Part shown: in pieces, positions 16,162-25,433 of the stretch | Layout: each line of letters opens with the position of its first letter | Position numbering within the stretch: position 1 is the stretch's first letter | Source of the DNA: Gammaproteobacteria bacterium UBA2675 | GTDB taxonomy: Bacteria > Pseudomonadota > Gammaproteobacteria > Pseudomonadales > Pseudohongiellaceae | DNA length: 64,000 bases | NCBI GenBank assembly: GCA_002354805.1 | Contig: DEMH01000004.1 | Location: 71,150 to 135,149 of the forward strand | Direction: 5' to 3' | Position numbers and translations under genes: made by a program | The notes under the pieces: generated by a model | What the model was told of the DNA's origin: nothing | Database searches by the model: none | The model's input: only the letters and a program-made list of their open reading frames with translations

Positions 16162-17505
16162 ATGCAGGAAAAACGATACTTTGGAACTGACGGAATTCGC
16201 GGCCACGTAGGTGAGTATCCCATCACGCCCGATTTCATGCTGAAACTGGGGTGGGCCGCTGGCAAGGTCTTTGCCCGGGAGAGTGGCGGTCGCAGCAAGA
16301 TTCTGATCGGCAAGGATACGCGCATCTCCGGCTATATGTTCGAGTCGGCGCTGGAGGCAGGGCTCGCCTCGGCGGGTGTAGATATCCACATGCTGGGCCC
16401 CATGCCAACGCCCGCTATTGCGTACCTGACACGAACCTTTCAGGCGCAGGCAGGCATCGTCATCAGTGCTTCCCATAATGCTTTTCAGGACAATGGCATA
16501 AAGTTTTTCTCGGGTGATGGTGCCAAGTTGCCTGATGAGACCGAGCTCGCCATTGAGGAATACCTGGAGCGCGACCTGACAACGGTTCCCTCCCAGCAGC
16601 TTGGCAAGGCGTCGCGAATCTCTGATGCGGCTGGGCGTTACATCGAGTTCTGCAAGCGCACGATTCCTGGTGGCAGTGTGCTGCGAGGCCTGAGAATTGT
16701 GGTCGATTGTGCCAATGGCTCAACCTATCACATTGCCAGCAGTGTGTTTTCTGAGCTGGGTGCCAGTGTCAAGGCAATTTCCGTGAAGCCGGATGGTTTG
16801 AATATCAATGAGGGCTGCGGCTCCACGTCGCCGGAGCAGCTGGTCAGAGAAGTGTTGTCCGAGAAGGCCGATCTGGGTATTGCCTTCGACGGTGATGGTG
16901 ACCGGGTCATCATGATCGACCACTTGGGCAACATCGTTGATGGCGATGAGCTGCTGTTTGTCATCGCGAAGGACCGTCGGCGACGAGGTGTCGCCCTGGG
17001 TGGCGTGGTTGGCACATTGATGAGCAATCTGGGGCTGGAGCTGGGCCTGAAGTCACTGGCAGTGCCTTTTGTGCGCAGCAGCGTGGGCGACCGGTATGTA
17101 ATGGAAGCGTTGAAGCAGCACCAGTGGCAGCTCGGCGGTGAGTCATCCGGTCATATCATCTGTCTGGATGCGACAACCACCGGTGATGGTGTGGTTTCTG
17201 CACTGCAGGTGCTGGCAGCGATGGTGCAGACGGGCAGTTCGCTGAACGCCTTGTGCTCTGACATGCAAAAAATGCCGCAGACCATGATCAATGTCCAGAT
17301 TACAGACAAGCAGTGCGTCATGAACGATGACAGTGTGATAAATGCCGTCAAGCAGCTTGAATCTGAAATGGCTGGTCGTGGCAGGGTGCTTCTTCGCCCT
17401 TCAGGAACCGAGCCGCTGATCAGGGTTATGGTCGAGGGTGAGCAGCCAGAACAGGTCAGGCGTTATGCCGAGCAACTGGCCGATGTCGTGCGTGCTGTCG
17501 AGTAG
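16162..17505 (+). CDS. glmM: Phosphoglucosamine mutase GlmM
   Basis: Interconverts glucosamine-6-phosphate and glucosamine-1-phosphate on the way to UDP-GlcNAc for peptidoglycan and lipopolysaccharide. YFGTDGIRG opens the chain. The phosphorylated serine is in GIVISASHN (Ser102, same number as E. coli), the metal loop is DGDGDR, the sugar-binding loop is GGESSGHI, and the phosphate-binding loop RPSGTEPLIRV is at the C-terminus. 447 residues, full length. Confidence 0.97.
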   Translation: MQEKRYFGTDGIRGHVGEYPITPDFMLKLGWAAGKVFARESGGRSKILIGKDTRISGYMFESALEAGLASAGVDIHMLGPMPTPAIAYLTRTFQAQAGIVISASHNAFQDNGIKFFSGDGAKLPDETELAIEEYLERDLTTVPSQQLGKASRISDAAGRYIEFCKRTIPGGSVLRGLRIVVDCANGSTYHIASSVFSELGASVKAISVKPDGLNINEGCGSTSPEQLVREVLSEKADLGIAFDGDGDRVIMIDHLGNIVDGDELLFVIAKDRRRRGVALGGVVGTLMSNLGLELGLKSLAVPFVRSSVGDRYVMEALKQHQWQLGGESSGHIICLDATTTGDGVVSALQVLAAMVQTGSSLNALCSDMQKMPQTMINVQITDKQCVMNDDSVINAVKQLESEMAGRGRVLLRPSGTEPLIRVMVEGEQPEQVRRYAEQLADVVRAVE

Positions 17506-17620
17506 AGCTGGCGCTGAATCGTGCCTGAATTGAGTCTGCTTGCATGCCTTCAGCAAAGTGGTTATAGTGTCGCCCCCGCTCTGTCGAGGACAGGCAGCCA
17601 AAGGATAGAGGGTTGAGCGT

Positions 17621-18376
17621 ATGCGACGGGCGCTGGTGGCCGGCAACTGGAAAATGAATGGCTCGCGAGCCGCTATCAATAACTTGATGCAGGGTTTGCT
17701 GGCCGGTCTGTCCGAGGGAGTCAACGGTGTTGATGTCGTTGTCTGTCCGCCGTTCCCCTATCTGACACAGGTGACCGAAGCTGCTTACGGCAGCGAACTG
17801 GTTATTGGGTCCCAGAATGTCAGCGAGCAGTCTTCGGGGGCCTACACAGGCGAGGTTGCTGCCAGTATGTTGCGCGACTTCAGTGTGCGCTATGTGATCG
17901 TAGGGCATTCGGAGCGGCGCCAGCTGTACGGCGAGACCGACCAGCTGATTGCCAGCAAGGTCGGGGCAGTATCGGAAGCGGGAATGATCCCGGTTTTATG
18001 CGTGGGTGAGACACGTGAGCAGCGCGACAGTGGTGCTGCTGAAGAGACGGTGCTGGCGCAGATTGCGAGCGTGGTAGCGGCACACGGAGTCTCCGCGTTC
18101 GCTGATTCGGTGATTGCCTATGAGCCAGTCTGGGCGATCGGAACGGGGTTGTCCGCAACCAGCGACCAGGCGCAGCATATGCACGCAGTGATCCGGCAGT
18201 TCCTGGCCGGGCATGATGCAGCAGTCGCCGATGCTGTGCAGATTGTCTACGGCGGCAGCGTGACAGCTGATAACGCTGAAGAGCTGTTTGCATGCCCGGA
18301 CATAGATGGCGGTCTGGTGGGTGGTGCCTCGCTGAATGCGCAGGCCTTTATACGAATTTGTAAGAGCGTGAGTTAA
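17621..18376 (+). CDS. tpiA: Triose-phosphate isomerase TpiA
   Basis: Interconverts dihydroxyacetone phosphate and glyceraldehyde-3-phosphate. The catalytic lysine is in AGNWKMNG, the electrophilic histidine in VGHSERR, the base glutamate in AYEPVWAIGTG, and the phosphate loop in YGGSV. 251 residues. ATG 17621 follows a GAGGG about nine bases upstream. It stands only two bases before secG, so the two are translated from one message. Confidence 0.97.
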   Translation: MRRALVAGNWKMNGSRAAINNLMQGLLAGLSEGVNGVDVVVCPPFPYLTQVTEAAYGSELVIGSQNVSEQSSGAYTGEVAASMLRDFSVRYVIVGHSERRQLYGETDQLIASKVGAVSEAGMIPVLCVGETREQRDSGAAEETVLAQIASVVAAHGVSAFADSVIAYEPVWAIGTGLSATSDQAQHMHAVIRQFLAGHDAAVADAVQIVYGGSVTADNAEELFACPDIDGGLVGGASLNAQAFIRICKSVS

Positions 18377-18378
18377 TT

Positions 18379-18756
18379 ATGGAAACGCTGATAGTTGTAG
18401 TGCATGTCATCGCCGCGATCGCGATTGTCGGGCTGGTGCTTTTGCAGCAGGGCAAAGGCGCAGATGCTGGTGCGGCGTTTGGTAGCGGGTCCTCGCAGAC
18501 GGTGTTCGGTGCGTCCGGAAGTGGTAACTTCCTGACTAAATCCACAACTGTGGCTGCTGTCATATTTTTTGCGACCAGTCTGGTTCTTGCGATTTATGCA
18601 AAGCAGTACAGCATTGGTGCAGGTGCGGAAGACGGCGCGCCATTAGTTAACCCGGAGTTGCTGCGTGAAATGGAGCAGCAATCAGATATTCCGCAGGTAA
18701 GTGCGCCTGTAGATTCGTCAGATATACCGGCGGTCCCGGAGTCGGAGCCGCAGTAA
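18379..18756 (+). CDS. secG: Preprotein translocase subunit SecG
   Basis: Small subunit of the SecYEG channel that aids SecA-driven insertion. Two membrane helices are visible (about residues 1-22 and 53-75), joined by the conserved LLQQGKGADAGAAFG and GSGNFLTKSTT loop. The C-terminal ~45 residues are acidic and proline-rich and extend beyond the core family length. It starts two bases after tpiA and is followed immediately by tRNA-Leu, the arrangement also known in E. coli (secG-leuU). Confidence 0.94.
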   Translation: METLIVVVHVIAAIAIVGLVLLQQGKGADAGAAFGSGSSQTVFGASGSGNFLTKSTTVAAVIFFATSLVLAIYAKQYSIGAGAEDGAPLVNPELLREMEQQSDIPQVSAPVDSSDIPAVPESEPQ

Positions 18757-18763
18757 GCCTTTA

Positions 18764-18850
18764 GCCGAAGTGGTGGAATTGGTAGACACGCTATCTTGAG
18801 GGGGTAGTGACCTTTTGGTCGTGCGAGTTCAAGTCTCGCCTTCGGCACCA
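18764..18850 (+). tRNA. tRNA-Leu (anticodon GAG)
   Basis: Acceptor GCCGAAG pairs with CTTCGGC, followed by A and an encoded CCA. The anticodon stem CTATC/GGTAG surrounds loop TTGAGGG, giving GAG at 18798-18800. A long variable arm (TGACCTTTTGGTCGT) and the T-arm GTTCAAGTC confirm a class II leucine tRNA. Confidence 0.97.
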
Positions 18851-18875
18851 ACTTACCGCAAAAGTAAAATCGGGC

Positions 18876-18905
18876 TTGACTATTTCGCCGGCCCGGCGCT
18901 AGAAT
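18876..18905 (+). promoter_or_regulatory. Promoter of the tRNA-fMet/rimP-nusA operon
   Basis: TTGACT (18876-18881), 18 bp, TAGAAT (18900-18905), followed by a C-rich discriminator (ACCCACCC). Such GC-rich discriminators are typical of stringently controlled stable-RNA promoters. About 85 bases of leader, including a GATGGC/GCCATC hairpin, separate it from the tRNA. Confidence 0.75.
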
Positions 18906-18995
18906 ACCCACCCTCAGATGATGGCAACGCCAGAAGCCATCGGGGTGCAAACAGCGAAGATCTTTTGCATCAAATTGAAATAATTAAAGTTTTGT

Positions 18996-19072
<77 letters not shown>

Positions 19073-19079
19073 ATCGAAG

Positions 19080-19173
19080 TGTAGCGCAGTACCAGGCAGC
19101 CCGACGGTCGGGCTCGGCTCTTCTCCGGCGCAGCCGCTGAAGGTCGAAGGTTCAAATCCTGCCCCCGCTACCA
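19080..19173 (+). pseudogene. Decayed second copy of the initiator tRNA
   Basis: Bases 19139-19175 repeat 19038-19074 (3' half of tRNA-fMet through CCA plus two flanking bases) with a single difference, GTAGG to GAAGG. Upstream, GCAGT, GGCAGC and TCGGGCTC recur in order with insertions, so a whole tRNA copy appears degraded. The anticodon loop is replaced by a GC-rich stretch and no CAT remains. It cannot fold as a normal tRNA. An alternative is a tRNA-end scar of an excised element. Confidence 0.7.
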
Positions 19174-19208
19174 ATTCGCAGCCGCCGAGCCGTTTGCCGG
19201 CGCTGCTA

Positions 19209-19236
19209 CAAAAGGCCCCATGATGGGGCTTTTTGT
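19209..19236 (+). terminator. Intrinsic terminator after the tRNA region
   Basis: AAAGGCCCCAT pairs with ATGGGGCTTT and is followed by T residues. It lies between the tRNA genes and rimP, so expression of rimP-nusA from the tRNA promoter must be by partial readthrough. Confidence 0.8.
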
Positions 19237-19314
19237 TAGGTGGTCTGAAACAGCTTGTCCGTGAATGGATGAATTGTAACTGGCTGGCCCCGAAAGCAAG
19301 TGATAGCATTCTTC

Positions 19315-19339
19315 AAAGTGGGCCGCAGGCCCACTTTTT
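19315..19339 (+). terminator. Second terminator-like hairpin just before rimP
   Basis: AAAGTGGGCC, loop GCA, GGCCCACTTT then TTG. A perfect 10-bp stem with a short T-run, 32 bases before the rimP start. It may be a terminator, an attenuator or an RNA processing site. Confidence 0.7.
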
Positions 19340-19370
19340 GTTTGTGCAGTCGATATGGATTGGCGGAAAT

Positions 19371-19820
19371 TTGGCGACATCAACTGACAAGATTACACAG
19401 CTGCTGGAACCGACGGTTCAGGCCCTTGGTCTTGAGCTGTGGGGTGTGGAGTTCCTCGTCAGAGGGCGCTCGTCACTCCTGCGGATTTATATAGACAGCC
19501 CGGAGGGTGTCACAATCGACGATTGCGAAAGCGTCAGTCGACAAGTTAGTGCGGTGCTTGACGTTGAAGACCCCATCCCTGGTGAGTATACATTGGAGGT
19601 TTCCTCGCCCGGCCTCGACCGACCGCTGTTTACTCTCAAGCAGTATCAGGAATTTCTTGGTGAGGTAATCAGTTTGCGCTTGCGTGGTCCGATCAATGGG
19701 CGACGTAAATTTAAAGGTTTATTGCAGCACGCTGAGGCGGGCAATATCACCATGATCGTCGATAACGAACCGGTTGAAATCCCGTTTGACCAGATAGACA
19801 AGGCCAACATCGCGTTCTGA
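19371..19820 (+). CDS. rimP: Ribosome maturation factor RimP
   Basis: Needed for 30S subunit maturation. The core LEPTVQALGLELWGVEFL, the RIYIDSPEGVTIDDCESVSRQ segment and EVSSPGLDRPL identify the family. The open frame reaches back to 19233, across the hairpin, but homology begins at LATSTDKI; TTG 19371 with GGCGGAA six bases upstream gives 149 residues, close to E. coli's 150. First protein gene of the rimP-nusA-infB unit. Confidence 0.94.
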   Translation: MATSTDKITQLLEPTVQALGLELWGVEFLVRGRSSLLRIYIDSPEGVTIDDCESVSRQVSAVLDVEDPIPGEYTLEVSSPGLDRPLFTLKQYQEFLGEVISLRLRGPINGRRKFKGLLQHAEAGNITMIVDNEPVEIPFDQIDKANIAF

Positions 19821-19852
19821 TTCGCGTGTTTCGTTTGTAAGGTGACACTACT

Positions 19853-21340
19853 ATGATGAGTAAAGAAATTCTGGCAGTTGCAGACGCGGTCTCTAACGAG
19901 AAGGGAGTGTCACGCGACGTTATTTTCGAAGCCATTGAGACTGCGCTGGCGACTGCGACCAAAAAGCGTTTTGAAAGCGAAGAAGCCAGCTGTCGGGTTG
20001 CCATTAATCGCAAGAACGGTCAGTACGAAACATTTCGTACCTGGGATGTAGTGGCTGATGAAGACCTGGAAGAGCCAGGCCATCAAATGACTCTGGACCA
20101 GGCGCGGGAAAAGAACCCGGATCTGGACATTGGTGATGTCTGGGAAGAAAAAATTGAAAATGTAGAGTTCGGTCGAATTGCTGCCCAGACCGCCAAACAG
20201 GTTATCGTGCAGAAGGTGCGCGAGGCTGAGCGCGAACTGGTCGTCAGTGAGTACCGTGACCGTATTGGTCAGCTGGTGTCGGGTACTGTCAAGAAAGTTA
20301 CTCGCGAAAGCGTCCTGGTCGATCTGGGCGGTAACGCAGAAGCAATCCTGCTTCGTGATCAGATGATCCCCAGAGAGATGTTCCGCACTGGTGATCGCAT
20401 TCGTGCTTTGCTTCAGGATGTCCGTCAGGAAATCCGTGGACCTCAGCTGTTTCTCAGTCGCACAGCTCCGGCCATGCTGATCGAGCTGTTCAAGATAGAA
20501 GTGCCGGAAATTGCCGATGGTGTGATCGAAATTCGCGCTGCAGCCAGGGATCCTGGCTCGCGTGCCAAGATCGTCGTCAGTACCAATGATGGCAGAATCG
20601 ATCCGGTTGGTGCCTGCGTCGGTATGCGCGGTTCACGCGTGCAGGTGGTCTCTAACGAGCTGGCCAATGAGCGTATCGACATCATTCTGTGGGACGACAA
20701 CCCCGCGCAGCTGGTGATCAATGCTATGGCGCCTGCCGAAGTGGCGTCTATTGTCATGGACGAAGACAGTCATACAATGGATGTTGCTGTTGAAGAAGAC
20801 AATCTTGCGCAGGCAATCGGTCGCAACGGTCAGAATGTGCGTCTGTCAGCTGAACTTACCGGCTGGGCGATCAATGTAATGAGCATTGAGGAAGCGCAGG
20901 ACAAACAGCAGCGTGAGGCAAGTACCTACATCACTGCATTCATGAACAAGCTTGATGTGGATGAAGATGTCGCCGAACTGCTGGTCAGTGAGGGTTTTAC
21001 CTCGCTGGAAGAGATTGCCTATGTTCCGATGGACGAATTGCTGAGTATCGACGGCTTTGATGAAGATATCGCCAAAGAGCTTCGCGATCGTGCCCGTGAT
21101 GCACTGCTGACACAGGCGATAGCATCCGAGGAAGGGCTGTCCAGCGCCAATCTGGAAGCAGACCTGCTGAACATGGAAGGCATGGATGATGCGCTGGCGA
21201 TGTCGCTGGCTGAGAAAGGCATCCTCAACATGGAAGATCTGGCTGAACAGTCGATCGACGAATTGATGGATATTGACGGCATGACCGAAGAGCGTGCCGG
21301 CAAATTGATTATGACGGCTCGTGCACCGTGGTTTGAATAA
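19853..21340 (+). CDS. nusA: Transcription termination/antitermination factor NusA
   Basis: Binds RNA polymerase and modulates pausing, termination and antitermination. Domains in order: N-terminal polymerase-binding domain (to ~135), S1 (~136-200), two KH domains (GMRGSRVQ and GRNGQNVRL motifs), then two acidic repeats: one around DEDVAELLVSEGF, the other around MEGMDDALAMSLAEKG. Two adjacent ATGs (19853, 19856) are possible starts, with AAGGTG eight bases before the first. 495 residues, the length of the E. coli protein. Confidence 0.97.
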   Translation: MMSKEILAVADAVSNEKGVSRDVIFEAIETALATATKKRFESEEASCRVAINRKNGQYETFRTWDVVADEDLEEPGHQMTLDQAREKNPDLDIGDVWEEKIENVEFGRIAAQTAKQVIVQKVREAERELVVSEYRDRIGQLVSGTVKKVTRESVLVDLGGNAEAILLRDQMIPREMFRTGDRIRALLQDVRQEIRGPQLFLSRTAPAMLIELFKIEVPEIADGVIEIRAAARDPGSRAKIVVSTNDGRIDPVGACVGMRGSRVQVVSNELANERIDIILWDDNPAQLVINAMAPAEVASIVMDEDSHTMDVAVEEDNLAQAIGRNGQNVRLSAELTGWAINVMSIEEAQDKQQREASTYITAFMNKLDVDEDVAELLVSEGFTSLEEIAYVPMDELLSIDGFDEDIAKELRDRARDALLTQAIASEEGLSSANLEADLLNMEGMDDALAMSLAEKGILNMEDLAEQSIDELMDIDGMTEERAGKLIMTARAPWFE

Positions 21341-21371
21341 CCAGGCGGCAAGAGCAGACAGGAGTAACTAG

Positions 21372-23972
21372 ATGGCAGATGTAACAGTCGGTGAACTGGC
21401 CAAAGTGGTCGGTGTGACCACAGAAAGGCTTCTTGCCCAGATTAAGGAGGCAGGTCTCCCGCACAAGCGTGCGGAGGAGCCTATTTCCAATGAAGACAAA
21501 AATACATTGCTGCTGTTCCTGCGTCGCAGTCATGGAGCCGCGGCCAGCGCCGATGCTTCACCGAAAAAAATTACGCTGAAGCGAAAGACGGTTGAGACCC
21601 TAAAAACCGCCTCCGGTCAGGGGCGCGGAAAAACGGTCAGTGTTGAGGTGCGTAAAAAGCGCACCTATGTCAAACGCAGTGAACTGCAACCGGAGAAGCC
21701 GGCTGAAGAGGAACTGATTGTTCCACCAGAGGCGCCGAATCAGGAGATAGCAGCAGAGCCTGCAGTTGAAGCAACGACTGATTCGCCAGCGGAAGAATCA
21801 GGCAAAGACGCAGATGCGGTCAGGAAAGATGCTGCTACTGAGGTATCCCCGACTGAAACTTCCGACGCCGCGGAGCCGGAAAAGGCGCCAGCTGCTGAAA
21901 CAGCAGAGACCAAACCAGCGGCCCCGGTTGCTGATGTTCCGGCCCAGGATCCAGACAGCGCTAAACCCGGTCGCGGTAAAGCAAAACCCGCTGCAAAAAG
22001 CGGACGTAAAGCTGATACCGATGACAAGGATGAAGAAAAGAAATCCGGTTTCCGCAAAAAGGCGGTGGCAGGCAAGAAGCCAGGCAAAGCCAGGATCGAC
22101 GATTTTGTGCTCGAAGATGGCGAGTTTGACGATGGCGGACGTGGTCGCCGCGGCGGTCCACGCAAGAAGTCGCGCAACAAGCAGCACGGTTTCGAGAAGC
22201 CTACCGAGTTTATTTCGCGCGAAATCACCATCGGTGAAGCCAATACCGTTGGCGACCTCGCCCAGAAAATGTCAGTCAAGTCGGCTGAGCTGATCAAGGC
22301 TCTGTTCAAGATGGGTGTCATGGCAACCATCAACCAGGCGCTGGATCAGGATACAGCGACACTGCTGATTGAAGAGATGGGTCATACCGCAAAATTCGTC
22401 TCGGCGGATGCAATCGAAGACGATCTCTACGAGTCACTGGTCTATGAAGGCGGTGATGAAGCAATCACACGTGCGCCTGTGGTTACTGTTATGGGTCACG
22501 TTGACCATGGCAAGACTTCGCTGCTGGATTTCATCCGCAAAGAGTCTGTTGCAGCCGGCGAAGCTGGTGGTATTACCCAGCACATTGGCGCCTATCACGT
22601 TGAAACAGATCACGGCATGATCTGCTTCCTGGATACTCCTGGACACGCGGCGTTCAGTGCCATGCGGTCACGAGGTGCCAAGTCGACTGACGTTGTTGTA
22701 CTGGTGGTCGCTGCAGATGATGGCGTCAAGCCGCAGACTGAGGAAGCCATCCAGCATGCCCGCGCGGCGGAAGTGCCAATCGTTGTCGCCATTACCAAGG
22801 TCGACAAAGAAGATATCGATATTGATAAAGTGACCAGTGAGCTGGCTGCCAAAGATGTGATACCGGAAAGCTGGGGTGGTGATGTCCAGTTTGTGCAGGT
22901 ATCTGCTCATACTGGTCAGGGCATCGAAGAACTGCTGGAAGCCATTCTGCTTCAGGCTGAGCTGCTCGAACTCAAGGCGTTTGTCGATGCACCAGGCAAA
23001 GGTGTTGTGATTGAATCACGCCTGGACAAGGGCCGTGGTCCGGTTGCGTCAGTCCTGGTTCAGAACGGTACGCTGAATGTTGGCGACACCATTCTTGCCG
23101 GCTATGAATTTGGCCGTGTAAGAGCACTGATTGATGAGGCGGGTCGCCAGGTTAAATCGGCTGGACCCTCCATTCCTGTTGAGGTGCTGGGTTTCAATGG
23201 CGTTCCGGAAGCAGGCGACGAGTTTGTTGTTGTAGCTGACGAGAAGCGCGCCAAGGAAGTGGCCGAATTCCGTCGCGAAAAGCACAAGGAAAAGCAGAAC
23301 GCACTGCAACAGGGTAATAAGCTGGAAGCCATGTTTGCCGGTATCGGCAAGGCTGGCAAAAGCATTCTCAATGTCATCATCAAGGCAGATGTGCGTGGTT
23401 CGATGGAGGCTATCGTCGGCTCCCTGCAGAAGCTTGGTACCGATGAGGTAGAAGTCAACGTGGTAGCAGCCGGCGTCGGTGGTATATCCGAAACCGATTC
23501 GCACCTGGCGGCGACCTCAAGCGCGATGTTGATTGGTTTCAACGTTCGTGCCGACAAGTCAGCCCGTGATGTCATCGAAAACGAAGGCATTAACCTGCGT
23601 TACTACAACGTCATCTATGACGTGATCGATGACGTGAAGGCCATCCTTGGCGGCATGCTCGAACCGGAACTGCGTGAAGAAATACTGGGCGTGGCCGAAG
23701 TGCGTGATGTCTTCAACTCGCCGAAGTTTGGTCAGGTGGCCGGCTGCATGGTGGTGGAAGGCACGGTATACCGCAGTCGTCCCATCCGTGTTCTGCGTGA
23801 CAACGTGGTGATCTTCGAAGGCGAACTGGAATCTCTGCGCCGCTTCAAAGACGACGCCAGTGAAGTGCGTAACGGCATGGAATGTGGTATCGGCGTAAAG
23901 AACTACAACGATGTCAAAGTAGGCGACAAGATCGAGGTTTACCAGACCATTGAGGTAGCCAGAACTCTCTGA
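21372..23972 (+). CDS. infB: Translation initiation factor IF-2
   Basis: GTPase that places fMet-tRNA on the 30S subunit and promotes subunit joining. N-terminal IF2N domains at residues 1-60 and, again, near 285-340 flank a long low-complexity linker rich in Ala, Glu, Pro and Lys. The G domain has GHVDHGKT (G1), DTPGHAAF (G3) and TKVDK (G4). Domains II to IV follow, and the C2 domain binds the initiator tRNA end. 866 residues. The stop overlaps the rbfA start by one base. Confidence 0.97.
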   Translation: MADVTVGELAKVVGVTTERLLAQIKEAGLPHKRAEEPISNEDKNTLLLFLRRSHGAAASADASPKKITLKRKTVETLKTASGQGRGKTVSVEVRKKRTYVKRSELQPEKPAEEELIVPPEAPNQEIAAEPAVEATTDSPAEESGKDADAVRKDAATEVSPTETSDAAEPEKAPAAETAETKPAAPVADVPAQDPDSAKPGRGKAKPAAKSGRKADTDDKDEEKKSGFRKKAVAGKKPGKARIDDFVLEDGEFDDGGRGRRGGPRKKSRNKQHGFEKPTEFISREITIGEANTVGDLAQKMSVKSAELIKALFKMGVMATINQALDQDTATLLIEEMGHTAKFVSADAIEDDLYESLVYEGGDEAITRAPVVTVMGHVDHGKTSLLDFIRKESVAAGEAGGITQHIGAYHVETDHGMICFLDTPGHAAFSAMRSRGAKSTDVVVLVVAADDGVKPQTEEAIQHARAAEVPIVVAITKVDKEDIDIDKVTSELAAKDVIPESWGGDVQFVQVSAHTGQGIEELLEAILLQAELLELKAFVDAPGKGVVIESRLDKGRGPVASVLVQNGTLNVGDTILAGYEFGRVRALIDEAGRQVKSAGPSIPVEVLGFNGVPEAGDEFVVVADEKRAKEVAEFRREKHKEKQNALQQGNKLEAMFAGIGKAGKSILNVIIKADVRGSMEAIVGSLQKLGTDEVEVNVVAAGVGGISETDSHLAATSSAMLIGFNVRADKSARDVIENEGINLRYYNVIYDVIDDVKAILGGMLEPELREEILGVAEVRDVFNSPKFGQVAGCMVVEGTVYRSRPIRVLRDNVVIFEGELESLRRFKDDASEVRNGMECGIGVKNYNDVKVGDKIEVYQTIEVARTL

Positions 23973-24433
23973 TGAGTAATACATCTCCGCGCGCACAACG
24001 GGTAGCCGATCAGATCCAGCGAATTCTCGCAGATCTGATCATGCGCGAAATAGGTGATCCCCGGCTTGGCATGGTTTCGGTAACGGGTGTTGATGTCAGT
24101 CGTGATTTCGCGCATGCGACAGTATTCGTGACTGTGATGACGCGTGACGCGGTGGGCCTGGACAGCCAGCTGAAGGATATGGGCGAGCTGGACCGCAAAC
24201 AGATTGAGGACAGTCTGGCGGTCCTGAACAAAGCCTCTGGATATCTGCGCAGTCTGCTGGGCAAAGAATTGCGCCTGCGAACAACACCCGCTCTACAGTT
24301 TCGCTACGATGAAAGTATTGCCCGTGGGCGGTACCTCTCCAGCCTGATCGACAGGGCGCTGGAAGAGGATAGCGAGCACGGAGATGGTGCGGACACCCCG
24401 GATACGGGTGACAGTCAGGAAGAGAGGCACTGA
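23972..24433 (+). CDS. rbfA: 30S ribosome-binding factor RbfA
   Basis: Small KH-like protein that binds free 30S subunits during 16S rRNA maturation and cold adaptation. RVADQIQRILADLI and the DPRLGMVSVTGVDVSRD segment are family signatures. The C-terminal ~25 residues are acidic and variable. 153 residues. Start and infB stop share the A of TGATG. Confidence 0.95.
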   Translation: MSNTSPRAQRVADQIQRILADLIMREIGDPRLGMVSVTGVDVSRDFAHATVFVTVMTRDAVGLDSQLKDMGELDRKQIEDSLAVLNKASGYLRSLLGKELRLRTTPALQFRYDESIARGRYLSSLIDRALEEDSEHGDGADTPDTGDSQEERH

Positions 24434-24434
24434 A

Positions 24435-25358
24435 TTGGCAGCTGGCAGGAAGCAGAAAGGCCGCCCGATAAGCGGAATTCTGCTGGTAGACAAGCCTCAG
24501 GGTATTAGCTCCAACGCCTGTCTGCAGCAAGCCAAAAGGTTGTTGCAGGCCGCCAAGGCAGGACATACCGGGGCGCTGGATCCTCTGGCTACCGGCGTGT
24601 TGCCACTGTGTTTTGGCGAGGCAACCAAAGTGTCGCAGTTTCTGCTGGAAGCGGACAAGCGATACCTGACACGAGTAAAGTTTGGAGAAAGGACTGACAC
24701 CGCAGACGCTGAAGGCGAAGTAATCAGTCGCCGACCGGTGTCGGTCAGTGAGTCAGATGTTGTCACGGCGCTGACACAGTTTGTAGGTCAAATTGAGCAG
24801 TTGCCACCGATGTACTCTGCCCTGAAGCACAAAGGTCAGCCCTTGTACAAACTTGCCCGTGCGGGGCAACAGGTGGAGCGGACACCGCGCCTGGTGACAG
24901 TTCACGAGCTTCGGCTGGTGTCGTTCGATGGTGACAGTGCTGAACTGGAAATACGTTGCAGCAAAGGAACCTATGTGCGTACCATTGCTGACGACCTGGG
25001 AGAAAGCCTGGGTTGCGGCGGGCACGTAACGGCGCTGCGAAGACTGCAGTCCGGCGTTTTTGGAATTGACGAGTGCGTGACGCTCGACGCCCTGAAAGAG
25101 CTGCATGAAGCTGGGGGACTGGAGGCTGTTGATGCTTTGTTGCGTCCAGCCGACAAGGCCATTGAGCACCTGCCGGCAGTCCATATGCCAGCAACAACTG
25201 CAGTATACATGAAGCAGGGGCAGGCTGTGATGGTCCGACATCTGCCAGACAGTGGTCTGGTACGGCTGTACGATGAAGAAGAATTCTTCGGTATGGGAGA
25301 AGTGCTCGATGATGGTCGGGTGGCTCCACGCCGATTAATGAAGGAAGACACCAGGTAA
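24435..25358 (+). CDS. truB: tRNA pseudouridine-55 synthase TruB
   Basis: Converts U55 of the tRNA T-loop to pseudouridine. The catalytic aspartate is in GHTGALDPLATG (Asp49), preceded by GILLVDKPQGISSN, with the C-terminal PUA-like part after ~240. The frame is open upstream into rbfA, but TTG 24435, two bases after the rbfA stop and with AGAGAGG seven bases upstream, fits the family N-terminus. 307 residues. Confidence 0.95.
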   Translation: MAAGRKQKGRPISGILLVDKPQGISSNACLQQAKRLLQAAKAGHTGALDPLATGVLPLCFGEATKVSQFLLEADKRYLTRVKFGERTDTADAEGEVISRRPVSVSESDVVTALTQFVGQIEQLPPMYSALKHKGQPLYKLARAGQQVERTPRLVTVHELRLVSFDGDSAELEIRCSKGTYVRTIADDLGESLGCGGHVTALRRLQSGVFGIDECVTLDALKELHEAGGLEAVDALLRPADKAIEHLPAVHMPATTAVYMKQGQAVMVRHLPDSGLVRLYDEEEFFGMGEVLDDGRVAPRRLMKEDTR

Positions 25359-25433
25359 CTGTAATTATGCACGGTTATGCTGGCTGACAGGATGTCATTA
25401 AACATTAATGCATATTGAACTGGAGATTTTAAA

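Noticed and set aside
19139..19175. Second functional tRNA-fMet
   Set aside because: The acceptor 5' strand, D-arm and anticodon cannot be formed; only the 3' half is intact.
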